From Toxorhynchites rutilus septentrionalis (Eukaryota > Arthropoda > Insecta > Diptera > Culicidae), in assembly GCF_029784135.1 (NCBI RefSeq), contig NC_073746.1, positions 262,113,598 to 262,177,597 of the forward strand: 64,000 nucleotides of DNA, in the 5' to 3' direction. The notes under the pieces were generated by a model. The model did not search any database, was not told where the DNA came from, and saw only the letters and a program-made list of their open reading frames with translations. Shown one piece after another: positions 11,490-21,824 of the stretch. The position numbers and the translations under genes were made by a program. The stretch's first letter is position 1; the number at the start of each line of letters is the position of its first letter.

Positions 11490-13375
11490 GTTTTTCCGAT
11501 CGAATTCACGTTCGCATAGTTAAAAATGGTTACAAAAAAGAAGGGACGGGAAGACGAGGCGAAATGTTAAAAAATATGCCACACGTCCATGACTCAGTCT
11601 GGTATGATGTGGATTCTTCTCGACGTTATTAACGTAGGGTAAACAAGACTACTTTCACTACAGATAAGTTTCGCTAATCTATTATTTTTGTTCGTTTTTT
11701 TCCAATTAAGGAACCCCTAGATTGATTTGGATCGCTCTACACATAAAACATTGTCGTTCTCAGATTGTGTTTTCAGTTCAAAATCTTCCAATCGGGTAAT
11801 TTTGCGGATAGGTAAGATTGTCCTATATTTAGTAGAAATGTTGCGTAATTTACAAAATAAAATCATGACGGATGGTAGAGTGTATAGTTTCTAGTGTTTT
11901 ATGTGAAATATAATTGAACAGCTGGAACAATAATTACAGCACAATCGAATCAGGCATGCATTGCAATAATTTTTTTTGATTCGATCATTTTATAATTCTA
12001 TCATGGACAGTTGAAATCAAGTATAGCTGCAAGTTCCGAAAATTACAATGGTGGTAACCAAAAGCATGCATTTGATCTACTAAAGTGATTGAATTATTTA
12101 GAGAGAAAAAAAACTTTTTACTAAGGAAGAAAAATCTAACTCAAGTGCTGTGCTTTACGACTGAGAAGCTGAAGCTAATTTGTGAATATCGAAGATTTTA
12201 TCTTTATTAATTTTTTTTGTTGGTTTTCATTACTTACCGCTACGCAACTTCAATGCTAACCCTCTATTCTACCATCAGAGAATCATAGGGTGGGTGGAAG
12301 GGGAAACTATACTATGCTAAATGGGATTTAAGGGAAAGCCTATGGTTCTAAATACTAGCAATTCTCTCTGGATTCGTTGTTATGTTCGAACAGCAACCTG
12401 TAAAATATTCTCACTTTTTGCTAGAGAGACATACATTGGATGAGTAGCTAAACAACTTCTTATATAAGTTATTTCGTGAGTTCTTCATTAAATTTTGAGT
12501 TTTCATTGAAGTTGTTCGACATAATATAACATTGTTATACGCCTCTATTCCAACCAGAAAAGTAATGAGTTCCGACAAACAAATCGAAAAAGTCGAAAGT
12601 CGAAAAATTCACGAGCAGTGCATATGAGTTGATGTAATTTAGTCTCATATAATTATTTTATTGTGTCGAATAATAACGTTGAGAATCCAAAATTTAGTTT
12701 CAAAGTTTCCATAACTTCAAAAATAAATCAAATCGAGCGCGGAGTTCCAGTGGCGTCGCAGATAAACATTCTCAAACTGAGCAAAAAGGTGACATTGATT
12801 ATAGCTGTCTTGTTAACTTTGTTGTATCTTCAATTAAACTTATGACACATTTTTCTAAACTTAACAAAAAAGTTGTGACAATGTGAATCGATTACATTAG
12901 AAAGACCTCAATTCACCCAATTCCGCCCAATCGAAAAATATTACAATATTTTCAAGCGGAAATTGAAGAAGGGTGTCAAAGTGACTCGACACATGGAATA
13001 AAATGGCCGCTACTACTGTCTAGCTGACCACACAGTGGCGAATTTTGTTCAGTATGTTTGCGTCACACGCTCACATTGTTGTTTTTATGCGTTGCCAAGA
13101 GAGAGGGAAGTCATTAAAATAGTCTTGTGTTTTGTTTATTAGACTGTGTTTTGTTTGTTAACGTTATCGGAATAATAGCGGTGGAATAAATATGTAAACG
13201 CCTGTGACCGAGTGTATGTCATCCCCCTTCCACAGTGTTCAAAGTGCCTTCCGCGATCAACTTACTCGGCACGTCCTGTTTTTTCCTATTTCAAAAAACT
13301 AATCAAACAATTAAATTTTGTGTTAAATCAAAATTAAGTGCGCGGACGCATTGCGAATGTTGAAGCTACCTAGGA
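11490..13375. other. Cav2 intron, no gene seen
   Basis: Start of the roughly 10-kb intron upstream of exon 11364-11479. At about 13050-13110 the phrase TATGTTTGCGTCACACGC followed by CACATTGTTG recurs, diverged, at 20375-20410, so this is probably a fragment of a dispersed repeat. An exon of length 3n+1 is predicted somewhere between 11480 and 21597 but I could not identify it. Confidence 0.45.
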
Positions 13376-13378
13376 TTG

Positions 13379-13618
13379 AAGCAACGTTTATCGGTGGTAC
13401 AAAAAGTTATTCAATTTCGACCAAAAACAGTATCACTTTAAGATTGCTAAGGAGCTGTTGCACTCTGTCCGCGACAACTCAAATCCGCTTGAAAAGGCTA
13501 TAACCGGTGACGAATCATGGGTTTATGGTTATGAGGTGTAAACCAAAGCTCAATCATTTCAATGAAAGCGGCTGATTTGGAAAATGCTAAAATCGAAGCC
13601 GAGCCAAAACCCGGCAAG
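13379..13618 (+). pseudogene. mariner-like transposase fragment
   Basis: Plus-strand translation reads NVYRWYKKLFNFDQKQ, then AKELLHSVRDNSNPLEKAIT and GDESWVYGYEV, a stop, and TKAQSFQ followed by SKPSQNPASKTT. ITGDESWVYGYDxETKxQS is the first catalytic-Asp block of mariner transposases. The fragment carries an internal stop and lacks both ends of the gene. Confidence 0.8.
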
Positions 13619-14844
13619 CAAAACAACTGTCAAAACTAACTGAACAATTTGAAATGGCCGAACTTGTCGGTATGTGTGAGAGACATGAGTACCAACCTAA
13701 CGCAACCCACAAAAAAACGAAGATCGAATATACGTGACCCGAGTAAATTCACAATTCGCAATACTTTATGATCAGACATGGAATATTCAGAAGAAAAATA
13801 GTGTGAAAATGTTGAAAAGTTGGAACAAGTAGTTTTAACTACTTGGAACGAAATACAGATTTCAACACGCCGCACAGTGCGTTGAGTAGTAGACAAAAAA
13901 CAATTTTAAAGCTTTTTTCGGGGGGCCCAATGCACTCATACTTGTTTATGTATACCTGAAACTATGTAAACAAGTGTTGGTAAGCTAGATAAAGGGCCTG
14001 ATAGCCGAATACACTTCACGGTGGAAACGAAATGAAATGCATCCGCGATGACAACGGTACGGTGTCGACATCTGGATACGAAATTATTTTTCCACTAAAA
14101 CTTATCATTATAGTATCAAATTATCTTCATATAAAATTTTTGTATGAGATTGTTATACGACATTAAGAAAACAAAGTTTTCCATTCACATTGAACACCAA
14201 TTTGATACTAAGAAGTTAATTTTCATTAATGATTTTTATTTGAAAAGTGCTAATTCTGCCTGAAAACTCATTATTATCTTCGACACTTCGCTAACTCGTA
14301 AAACGTAGTTCAATGTCGTGCCATTTATTTTTCACCGTGAAGTGTATTTGAGAATCAGGCCCAAAGCATCACAAAAACTAATTAAAGCAGCTGAACGGTC
14401 ACTTCTTGCGAGATTGTTGCGTGAGAAGTGTTTTTGTGAAATTTCAAGCGGGTTTCAACTTGTTTTTAAAAGTCAAACCTTGTGATCCATCGAATCAACT
14501 GACATGGAATGTAATTATCAAGGTAAGTAGAGAATATTTTAATGGAACAGTGACTTGGTTCTAATAATACTCTTGAGAAAATGGAGAGTTGAATTTCAAA
14601 GAAATAAAACAAAATGATGTCATCAAAATTCAAACTTTAGATATCGTTTTACCTCCATAGAATTATTTCAAAATATGTCCTCTTTGAGGGCATATATGAC
14701 TTAGGTGCAGTTTCCTGCAGTTCTAAATGATATTCAATTATTTGTAGGTCAGCGCCAATCACTCCGTATTCATCAAATTTCTGAAAAGTGGGTGGAAAGT
14801 AGTGAGAATAACGGAAAATAACTCATGCGTACTTCGCTATCTGA

Positions 14845-15456
14845 TCACTTATCTGCCAGAAGATAGTCCGGAGCAGGTTTACAAAAGTTATCACAACTTG
14901 CGGACGTCCCCAGAATGATTTTGAGAGTTGCTTAAATAAAACAAAAAGTCGTCGAGTAGCAGAACTAGTTTGGAATAACGCCCCAGAAGGCCTAGCTTTT
15001 GCTGCGAACATATTTGAGAATTCAGCTCTACTAAATGGAGCAAGCAACGAGTGCTTAACGCATGCACAAGCATTGGCTCTTTTTGTAGACTTGGATCTGA
15101 CGGACCGGAAATATGTTGCGCTTCCAGGGGTGGTGAACAATTTACATAAACATTGCTTTCCAAGTCTGTATGCCCTGAAACAAGGAAAGAATAAAATCAT
15201 CCCGAAAAACATTTCGGTTTCCACTGCTAAGGAGATAAACAGCTCTAACGCCCACGAGAAGCCCGAGAATTCCGGAAACTTCAGGTCTATCGATTTTGCT
15301 TTGCGCAGTCTTCCGAAAAACACTTACACATGTCCATGCGATGTTCAAATTCCATGTTTTTGTTTGTACACGAACATGCCTTTCGCTAGTGTTCAATGTT
15401 TACCCCAAGCACGAACAATGATACTCAAACATAAACATGCGTTTCTCACATCATAA
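14845..15456 (+). CDS. Unrecognised open frame, probably from a mobile element
   Basis: An open frame of about 203 codons without an initiating Met at its 5' end, opening just after a TGA at 14842-14844. It contains KSRRVAELVWNNAPEGLAF, HAQALALFVDLDLTDRKYVA, NNLHKHCFPSLYALKQGKNK and a C-terminal Cys/Phe-rich part. ALALFVDLDLT-YxxLR with a following K-xCYPSY-like segment reminds me of N-terminal regions of large repetitive invertebrate proteins that I take to be transposon-derived, but I cannot name the family. It lies inside a Cav2 intron on the opposite strand. No function is proposed, and the frame may be a fossil that has not yet gained stops. Confidence 0.4.
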   Translation, partial: SLICQKIVRSRFTKVITTCGRPQNDFESCLNKTKSRRVAELVWNNAPEGLAFAANIFENSALLNGASNECLTHAQALALFVDLDLTDRKYVALPGVVNNLHKHCFPSLYALKQGKNKIIPKNISVSTAKEINSSNAHEKPENSGNFRSIDFALRSLPKNTYTCPCDVQIPCFCLYTNMPFASVQCLPQARTMILKHKHAFLTS

Positions 15457-16197
15457 ACATGCACGGGAAAAAACATAATTCATCCTAAAATATTTCTTTG
15501 TAGAGCACTTTTTCACAGAAACTAACTAGAAATTTAGTTCGTATTGCAAAAATTACGTGAACTCAGAGGCTATGAATTCATGTACATTTTGCAAGTCTGA
15601 TTAAATAATCCATAGCTATTTCCCGTGAAAAAAACATGCTCAGAATAGAAAGAAGCTTTCTATAAGAATTTTTTTTCTCCGTGAATGTTGACAATTGAGG
15701 TCTGGGGAACCGAGTGCACAGCGAGGCGACGTCATACAAATGCTGGCCAAATAAATAAATGAACAACCAAAAATAAGTTTTAGATGGATGTTTTAGTACT
15801 TGTTCAAATAGCTGATAATAGTGTATGTTACATAAATTCATTTTATAAATTGATGCGTGGACTAATTAATAATATCAATTGTGAAGAACTCTGATATCAA
15901 TTGACGCTTATTTTGTTCAGAACAGATAAAGAGATGCATTTTATTTGCCCAAAATTTTAGACGAAGCACTTATTTTTATGATTGATTCTTCCCTTCCCTT
16001 TTCTATGTCAACACACCAACACACCATGTATTGAGCGGTAGTGGTGTGGTGTCTAATTCGCTTCTTTTGCTCTACACATTGCCGTTGCTTGGGTAAAAAT
16101 ACAAGAGAAACTGCACATGATGTTTAAACATCATGTCAAACAAACATGTCACATTTTCAAACAAAGATACGAAAAAAATGGTGGGTTATATCTAGTA

Positions 16198-17518
16198 CAG
16201 GGTGGGCCATTTAAAGTGGGAGCATCTGGCAACCCCATAACTTTTGACAGAGATGTCAGATTAACAAATGTCATACCGCGTTGGAAGCGTCATTTCAGTA
16301 CAATTTTAACCATGGAACAATACACACCTAAACAACGCGCTGAAATTGTTCAGCTGTATATTCAAAATAACTTCTCAATTGTGTTAACTAAACGTGTGTG
16401 GAAAAATAAAAATAAAGTTAAAACATCGCCTGGAGACAACACTATACGTCGATTATATGCCAAATTTATATCGTCTGGTAGTGTTGGTAATGCCAGTCAT
16501 CTGTCCAGACAACGACCAAGACGTTTCGACGAGAATATTGATGCCGTTCGAGCCAGTGTTGCAGAGACTCCATCGACATCAGGTCGCCATCGTTCGCAAG
16601 AGTTAGGCATCGCTCGAACCACTCTCCGACGCATAATTCGTGTTGATTTGAAAATGTTTCCGTATAAAATTCAAATGGCTCAACAACTTAACCCATCTAA
16701 CTTACCACGTCGACTTGATTTTGCGAAATGGACCATCGAAATGGCCAAAAATGAACGTGGCTTTTGGCAAAAAATCATAATGTCTGATGAGGCGCATTTC
16801 AACTTGAATGGAGGAGTGAATAAACAAAATTGTCGGTTTTATGCTACTGAAAACCCTCAATTCATCGAAACGCAACCTCTTTACGACCAAAAAGTTACTG
16901 TGTGGTGTGGCATTTATGCCGATAAAGTCATCGGCCCGTATTTCTTTGAAAACGAAAATGGAGCAACGGTAACCGTGAATGGGGAGCGTTATCGGACAAT
17001 GATAACCGATTTTTTTTTGCCATTTGTTCGTGAAAATGAATTGGACAATTACTGGTTCCAACAGGACGGCGCTACATGCCATACAGCGGCTGCCACGACC
17101 AAATTATTGCGCGAAATGTTCCCCGGAAGATTAATATCGAAAAACGGCGATTATGACTGGCCACCGAGATCACCTGATTTGACGCCTCCTGACTTTTTTT
17201 TATGGGGATATTTAAAATCCAAGGTATACACTGGTAAACCAAGGACCCTGGCTGCGCTGAAAGACAATATCCGACAAGAAATTGCTGCCATATCGGCCGA
17301 AACATTGGGCAAAGTGATGGAAAATGCCGAAAAAAGGGCACATTTTGCGGTCAAGGCCAGAGGCGGTCATTTACGAGATATCATAATCAAAAAGTAGTTA
17401 GAACAAATCTCCTTGGACCACAATAAATGAATTTCAAAAAAAAAAAAAAAATTAAAATTCCACTTCTTTACTTTGCTATTGCAAAAACAAATCCTTCCAC
17501 TTTAAATGGCCCACCCTG
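16198..17518 (+). mobile_element. Complete Tc1/mariner-superfamily transposon
   Basis: A 1321-bp element bounded by inverted repeats. The left end CAGGGTGGGCCATTTAAAGT is matched inverted by the right end (ACTTTAAATGGCCCACCCTG). It is flanked by TA on both sides (16196-16197 and 17519-17520), the usual target duplication of the IS630-Tc1-mariner superfamily. It carries one uninterrupted transposase gene (16312-17397), an AATAAA at 17422-17427 and an A-tract near 17440. Near-identical ends and an open gene suggest a recent insertion into the Cav2 intron. Confidence 0.92.
16312..17397 (+). CDS. DDD transposase, Tc1/mariner superfamily
   Basis: 361 codons. The start is the ATG at 16312 (MEQYTPKQRAEIVQLY); an open frame extends further upstream but that part crosses the left terminal repeat. 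Residues about 1-130 form two helix-turn-helix DNA-binding regions, with RPRRFDENIDAVRASV between them. The catalytic blocks are MSDEAHFNLNG (first Asp near residue 160), WFQQDGATCHTAAATTK (second) and PPRSPDLTPPDFFLWGYLKS (third). Exactly 36 residues separate the second and third Asp, so the spacing is DD36D rather than the mariner DD34D. The gene has no stop or frameshift and may encode active enzyme, which would cut and paste the flanking element at TA sites. The subfamily name is uncertain. Confidence 0.92.
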   Translation: MEQYTPKQRAEIVQLYIQNNFSIVLTKRVWKNKNKVKTSPGDNTIRRLYAKFISSGSVGNASHLSRQRPRRFDENIDAVRASVAETPSTSGRHRSQELGIARTTLRRIIRVDLKMFPYKIQMAQQLNPSNLPRRLDFAKWTIEMAKNERGFWQKIIMSDEAHFNLNGGVNKQNCRFYATENPQFIETQPLYDQKVTVWCGIYADKVIGPYFFENENGATVTVNGERYRTMITDFFLPFVRENELDNYWFQQDGATCHTAAATTKLLREMFPGRLISKNGDYDWPPRSPDLTPPDFFLWGYLKSKVYTGKPRTLAALKDNIRQEIAAISAETLGKVMENAEKRAHFAVKARGGHLRDIIIKK

Positions 17519-17664
17519 TATATAACCGCAAGGTTGACGTGGGACTACCTTAGCTTAGCAATCATTTGCATTGCAATCATTTGCATTTGCATTGCATTGT
17601 TTAAATTTTTGATGGAATGAAACAACTCCCGAATTCAATTGAATTCAATATATTTGCTTTGTGA

Positions 17665-17850
17665 GTAACAAAAATGCCACTGACTTGCATGAATTTGCAA
17701 CGCCAATTTCCCCACGCTACATGGATTTGAAGTCTGTGTTAGGGAAACACATTTTAGTCGGAACAAAAATACCCCCGACTTTCATGTATTTGCAATGCCG
17801 ATTTCCCCAAGGCTGCTTGATTTTGATGGCTATGTTAGGGAAACCGTAGT
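17665..17850. repeat. Two-copy tandem repeat of about 90 bp
   Basis: AAAAATGCCACTGACTTGCA with following sequence (about 17668-17752) is repeated as AAAAATACCCCCGACTTTCA and following sequence (about 17765-17850). Both copies contain ATTTGCAA(C/T)GCC(A/G)ATTTCCCCA and end TGTTAGGGAAAC(A/C). The copies are roughly 80 percent alike by eye. The downstream portion to about 18130 belongs to a dispersed repeat that also occurs inverted near 52228-52395. Confidence 0.7.
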
Positions 17851-17959
17851 TCGGGCCAATCAAAATGAGGCAGTTATGGCGTTTAGATAACGCTTAACAT
17901 TTTACAGTTATTCAATTTTTTATCTAATGAAAAATAACATTTTTTTAATTGCGATAGAA

Positions 17960-18125
17960 GCGTGAAAATATTCCCTATCAATTGATGCAAACATCTTTCC
18001 GAACCAGTAAGGAATGTTCGAGTTATAAGCATTCGGAATCTTTCATTTTTTTATTCATGTTCTGTATTTAGGTTTTCATTTTATCCCCCATATACTCCGG
18101 TTAGACGTAGTCCTACATCAAAAAT
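17960..18125. repeat. Dispersed repeat, copy 1
   Basis: The stretch containing AATTGATGCAAACA, ATTCGGAATCTTTCATTTTT, TTTTCATTTTATCCCCCATA and CCGGTTAGACGTAGTCCTAC is found again in reverse complement at about 52228-52395 (TAGGACTACGTCTGACCGG, ATAGGGGTCAAATGAAAATC and so on). There is no coding capacity. The family is not recognised. Confidence 0.65.
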
Positions 18126-18266
18126 CATGTTTGTCTACATTTAAACACAAACACAAAACTGCAAGAGCAGCGTGAACATTGTTCGCCTCGTACGCAGTGT
18201 GTTATGTGAAAAGTGTTATGTGGAAGACTGGCTTTGCGTAATCAAAACTTTCGAATGTCTGTTGTA

Positions 18267-19209
18267 CAGGGTTTTCCATTTCGGGCTTCCGAAAGTATAC
18301 AGCCCTGCGCTGACAAACGTTTGACACAGCTGTCAACCAAAGCGTCATATCGTTAGTTGAATGTCTGCCATTTTACAATATGGATCGTTTTAGCATCGCA
18401 CAACGTGTTAATTTTGTTAAATTATACTATAAAAATGATGAAAAACCGGCAAATGTTTTTCGAGCATTACGGACGGATTTTGGTCGTTTGGTCGTGTAGC
18501 GAATTTTGCATTTGGACTTGCATCTACATCCATATAAAGTCCAACTGGTACAAAAATTAGAGCGTAGTGACCATGGAATGCGTCGGGCATACGTCGATTG
18601 GGTGAACGAACAACAGCAGCAAAATGCTGAATTTTCGCATCAAATTTTCGTTAGCGATGAGGCACATTTCGAGCTCGGTGGCTATGTGAACACCTAAAAT
18701 TTCCGTATATGGGGCTCAGAAAATCCACACGTGATTGTTGAGAGGCCATTGCATCCGTCAAAAGTCACTGTTTGGTGCGCATTATGGTCTGGTGGAGTCA
18801 TCGGGCCATATTTCTTTGAAAATGAGGACGGCGAGACGGTAACTGTGAATGGTGAGCGCTATGGCCGCATGTTAACCGATTTTTTTTGAACTCGCTTGAC
18901 TTTCTTTTGTGGGGTTATGCGAAAGACCGTGTCTATGCCAACTCTCCGCAAACTCTTGAACATCTGAAAGACAACATTCGTGAAGTTATGACCGAGATAC
19001 CGCCCCATATGTGCCGAAAAGTCATCGAGAATTACCTGTTCCGGATCACGGTGTGCGAGGAAGCCCTAGGTGGACATTTGAATGATGTTGTATTTTACAC
19101 ATAATGGCATAAACCAAACTTTAATTTGAAATAAAAGTTTCATCGAAATTCGAATTCTAAGTGTGTTTTATTTCAATTTACTTTCGGAATTTAAAGTTGG
19201 AAAACTCTG
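18267..19209 (+). pseudogene. Decayed Tc1/mariner-superfamily transposon, relative of the 16198 element
   Basis: Imperfect inverted ends CAGGGTTTTCCATTTCGGGC (left) and, reversed on the right, ACTTTCGGAATTTAAAGTTG then GAAAACTCTG, each next to TA. Inside, transposase pieces read HPYKVQLVQKLERSDHGM, VSDEAHFELGGYVNT, a stop, VTVWCALWSGGVIGPYFFEN and NGERYGRMLTDFF. A deletion at about 18888 then removes the second catalytic block and most of the third. The frame resumes with SLDFLLWGYAKDRVY and ends GGHLNDVVFYT. The protein is about half identical by eye to the 16312 transposase, but the ends differ, so this is a separate family member. It is inactive. Confidence 0.88.
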
Positions 19210-19276
19210 TATATAGCTTACAGGATTGTCTTATTCATTCAAAAATTGAGAAGAAATTTATCTGATATTTCTTTTA

Positions 19277-19300
19277 ATATATATATATATATATATATTT
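19277..19300. repeat. (TA)n microsatellite
   Basis: About eleven TA units in a row within intron DNA just downstream of the decayed transposon. Confidence 0.85.
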
Positions 19301-19319
19301 CTTATAGATTTTCGGGCGA

Positions 19320-20475
19320 GGGGTGAGGAAGGGAGATGAAAGATATGAGCACCATTGTGGCAGCCATTTGTGGCTAGCTTCCACATTCACTTTAAGCGAA
19401 AATCGTCCGCTTTTCAGAAGGATGACGAAGAGTTATCTCAGTATTCCTTGACTAGCCGTGAAGCAGAATGGCTCGAGAAAGAAATTTTGAAAGTCGTGGA
19501 TATTTCTAGCGAAGATAACATTCAAATGAAAAGGAAGTATAGATGTAGAATGCAAACATTCTAATATGTGTTTGAAGCAAGCTGCAGTTTTGTTTATGAA
19601 TTAAAAAAGTTGGAAATGTGAAATAATTGAAATAATATTTTTGTTTTTTTTTTTTGAAAGAAACCCGAGTAAATTATATAAGGGGTGATCAATAAATAAA
19701 GTTTTATTTTTTATAATCAGTTGGATATGAGACACTTTTGCCATTGTACAACAGATATGTAATTAATACCAGCAATGTGTTTCCCAAAATATTAGTACTT
19801 TTCACTTTTGACAAACAAAGTTTTGTTTACATGAGATACTCACGAGATTATTCAAATGACATAAGACACTTATGCAAACAGTTATCTGATCTTGAAAAAC
19901 AACTAATTCAACATAGTTTAAACCAGTGGTTACTCAAATAATTATTCCTGCGTATCCAAAATGATCAGACGTTTACGTAAACAGTTGTTCTATACTTATG
20001 TAAACAATCATTAACTTGAGACTCAACTTAATTCTTTCGATATTGATGTAAATATTGTAGAGAGCAATATATTCCTAATATGGTTCTATAGTAACAAAAT
20101 ATGATTTTTCGTATTTTCAGATATTTCGCTTCCGACTCAAACTCTAATGGTTATAAAGCTAGTCTTGAATATGAAGATATTCCACGGACAACGTGGAGCG
20201 AATAAATGTTGTGTTTTATGATCCGCCCGTGATTTTAAATCACGGTCTCATTTCAACTAGCGAGCAGACAATATAAATTCTTAATGCTGATATTACACAT
20301 AGAGGTTAGAGGAAAGGAAGACAAACAGCGGTACAATTTCGTTCGCGTCGATTTTCATACCGTCTGGTGGTATGTTTCTGTATGTTTGTATCACACGCAC
20401 ACATTATTGTTGTTTTTAGGCGCCGCCAAAGGTAGATCGACCCTTTTATACCGTTTTTTAGAGTATATGAGTGTA
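19320..20475. other. Cav2 intron, no gene seen
   Basis: No recognisable coding sequence or element ends. Sequence at 20340-20410 is related to 13050-13110 (TATGTTTGTATCACACGC motif). Confidence 0.45.
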
Positions 20476-20482
20476 TGTTGTT

Positions 20483-20660
20483 GCTTCCGTGGCCAAGTGG
20501 TTAGCGTCAAACATCACATGCCGGGTGTTCGGGTTCGATTCTCGTTCTGGTCGAAGGAATTCTTCGTCAAAAAAATTTTCATCTCCCGCACTGTGGTCAC
20601 GCGTATTCTAGAGCATGCCACTCAGAAAGCATTCAAGGCGTGTTATTTGGCATAGAAATT
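20483..20660 (+). repeat. tRNA-derived SINE, Feilai-like
   Basis: A Pol III promoter is visible: box A at 20491-20508 (GGCCAAGTGGTTAGCGTC) and box B at 20532-20542 (GGTTCGATTCT). The tRNA-like head starts GCTTCCGTGG. The body that follows (CACTGTGGTCACGCGTATTC, then CACTCAGAAAGCATTCAAGG and GTTATTTGGCATAGAAATTT) is a widespread SINE body in Aedes-type mosquitoes. The 3' tail seen in the copy at 45188-45340 is missing here. It is not a functional tRNA gene, because it lacks a paired acceptor stem. Confidence 0.82.
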
Positions 20661-20664
20661 TTAA

Positions 20665-21595
20665 AATTTTTGAAAATGATTTAAACTTATTGCGCTTTTT
20701 AAAGGCGAATGAACTTCAAATTTTAAAGCCTCTTAAAAACAAACAATGCAAGTCAAGTTTTGGTGCTCAAGCAGTGTTGCTGACACGCAAATGGTCTCTC
20801 GGTAGTTTCCATAAATTCTAATCGTGAATTTGATAATGATGCCCATAACCAAATCAAACACAAACACTTGATTCTGACAGCTACTGAATAACCTTTTCAA
20901 ATTTCTTATTTATTACAAGTTGTAACCACATATTTGAAAACTCTTCGTTGATGGTTGGAATAGAGCTGGCTGTATGATTCATTTTATTTTTTGTTTGTTC
21001 TGTCTAGTCGGGATGAAAAACCGAAGCTTAGCTATATTCTACCCTACGAAACTGCGCCAAGGCCTTGAAGCCTAATGCTTCAAGCTATTGGGCCATTAAA
21101 AACGACAATCGAAACAAGCGCAGTATACTCATCCGACTTCATAATAAAACAACAATAACCATTTGTTCGCACAGTAACAGTTATCATTGTTGGAGAGTGC
21201 CACATTTATAATAACCACAATTAATCAACACCAACACATTGAATAAAAAACTGGGTAAATGTTAATCAACATGTCCACCATATGATACGGTGAAAACGGA
21301 AATCAAAAGTAGGTTCTCAAATACCGATTATATACGAACGGAAAGTGGGAAGCAACAGAAGAATTTGTTGTTTTGTTTCATTACCAGTTGCGAACGAGAC
21401 TTCACCTTTTTGTTCCTAGAAAAAAGAAGGAAAAGTACGTCGAATTGTGAAACATGAAAAGAGAGAAATGCAGATAAAATCAAATTGCAACATGTAAACA
21501 TTTTTTGACGAAAATGGGCGACTTCGATATAGATTGGAGCTCGAGAAGTCGGGGGGAAGGACTGATTTGATAGAAGTTGTATGAGTCTGACACTT
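20665..21595. other. Cav2 intron, no gene seen
   Basis: No element was recognised. A small stem with TGAAGC arms occurs near 21063-21085 (CCTTGAAGCCTAATGCTTCAA). Confidence 0.45.
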
Positions 21596-21597
21596 AC

Positions 21598-21821
21598 CTG
21601 AAGGACCGCTTGCGCATAGTGGTGCGTCGAGCGAGGCTGGCCAGAGTACCTTCATGATCGACCTCGTGGCCCCCGTGAACTCCATTGGGCGGATGGGCGT
21701 ACAAAAGATGGGTCTGTGAGTTAACGCCTTCACCGTTCTCGATGCTCAGGGAACCGGTGCGAGATCCGGTGGTTTTTTCGAGTGCAGCCATGTCGAGAAT
21801 CGCACCAAAAATGGATGGCTT
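21598..21821 (-). CDS. cac: Cav2 channel exon, C-terminal tail segment 1
   Basis: This 224-nt exon reads KPSIFGAILDMAALEKTTG, then polar sequence containing HLLYAHPPNGVHGGHE, and ends TLASLARRTTMRKRSFR with two bases (AG) left over. The acceptor is CCCGTAG with a T-rich tract about 10-40 bases upstream; an alternative AG three bases further on (21818) would drop one lysine. The donor is TTCAG|GTAAGT. Phase 0 at the start matches exon 36691-36899. This low-complexity, basic tail is disordered in Cav2 channels and binds presynaptic scaffold proteins. Identification rests on frame continuity, splice sites and position; the sequence itself is less conserved. Confidence 0.82.
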
Positions 21822-21824
21822 CTA

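Noticed and set aside
16117..16311. Upstream extension of the transposase frame starting MMFKHHVKQ
   Set aside because: This part begins outside the terminal repeat and crosses it; the family N-terminus fits the ATG at 16312.
20483..20560. Possible tRNA gene (box A and box B present)
   Set aside because: No acceptor stem pairing, no recognisable anticodon arm, and the following body matches a mosquito SINE.
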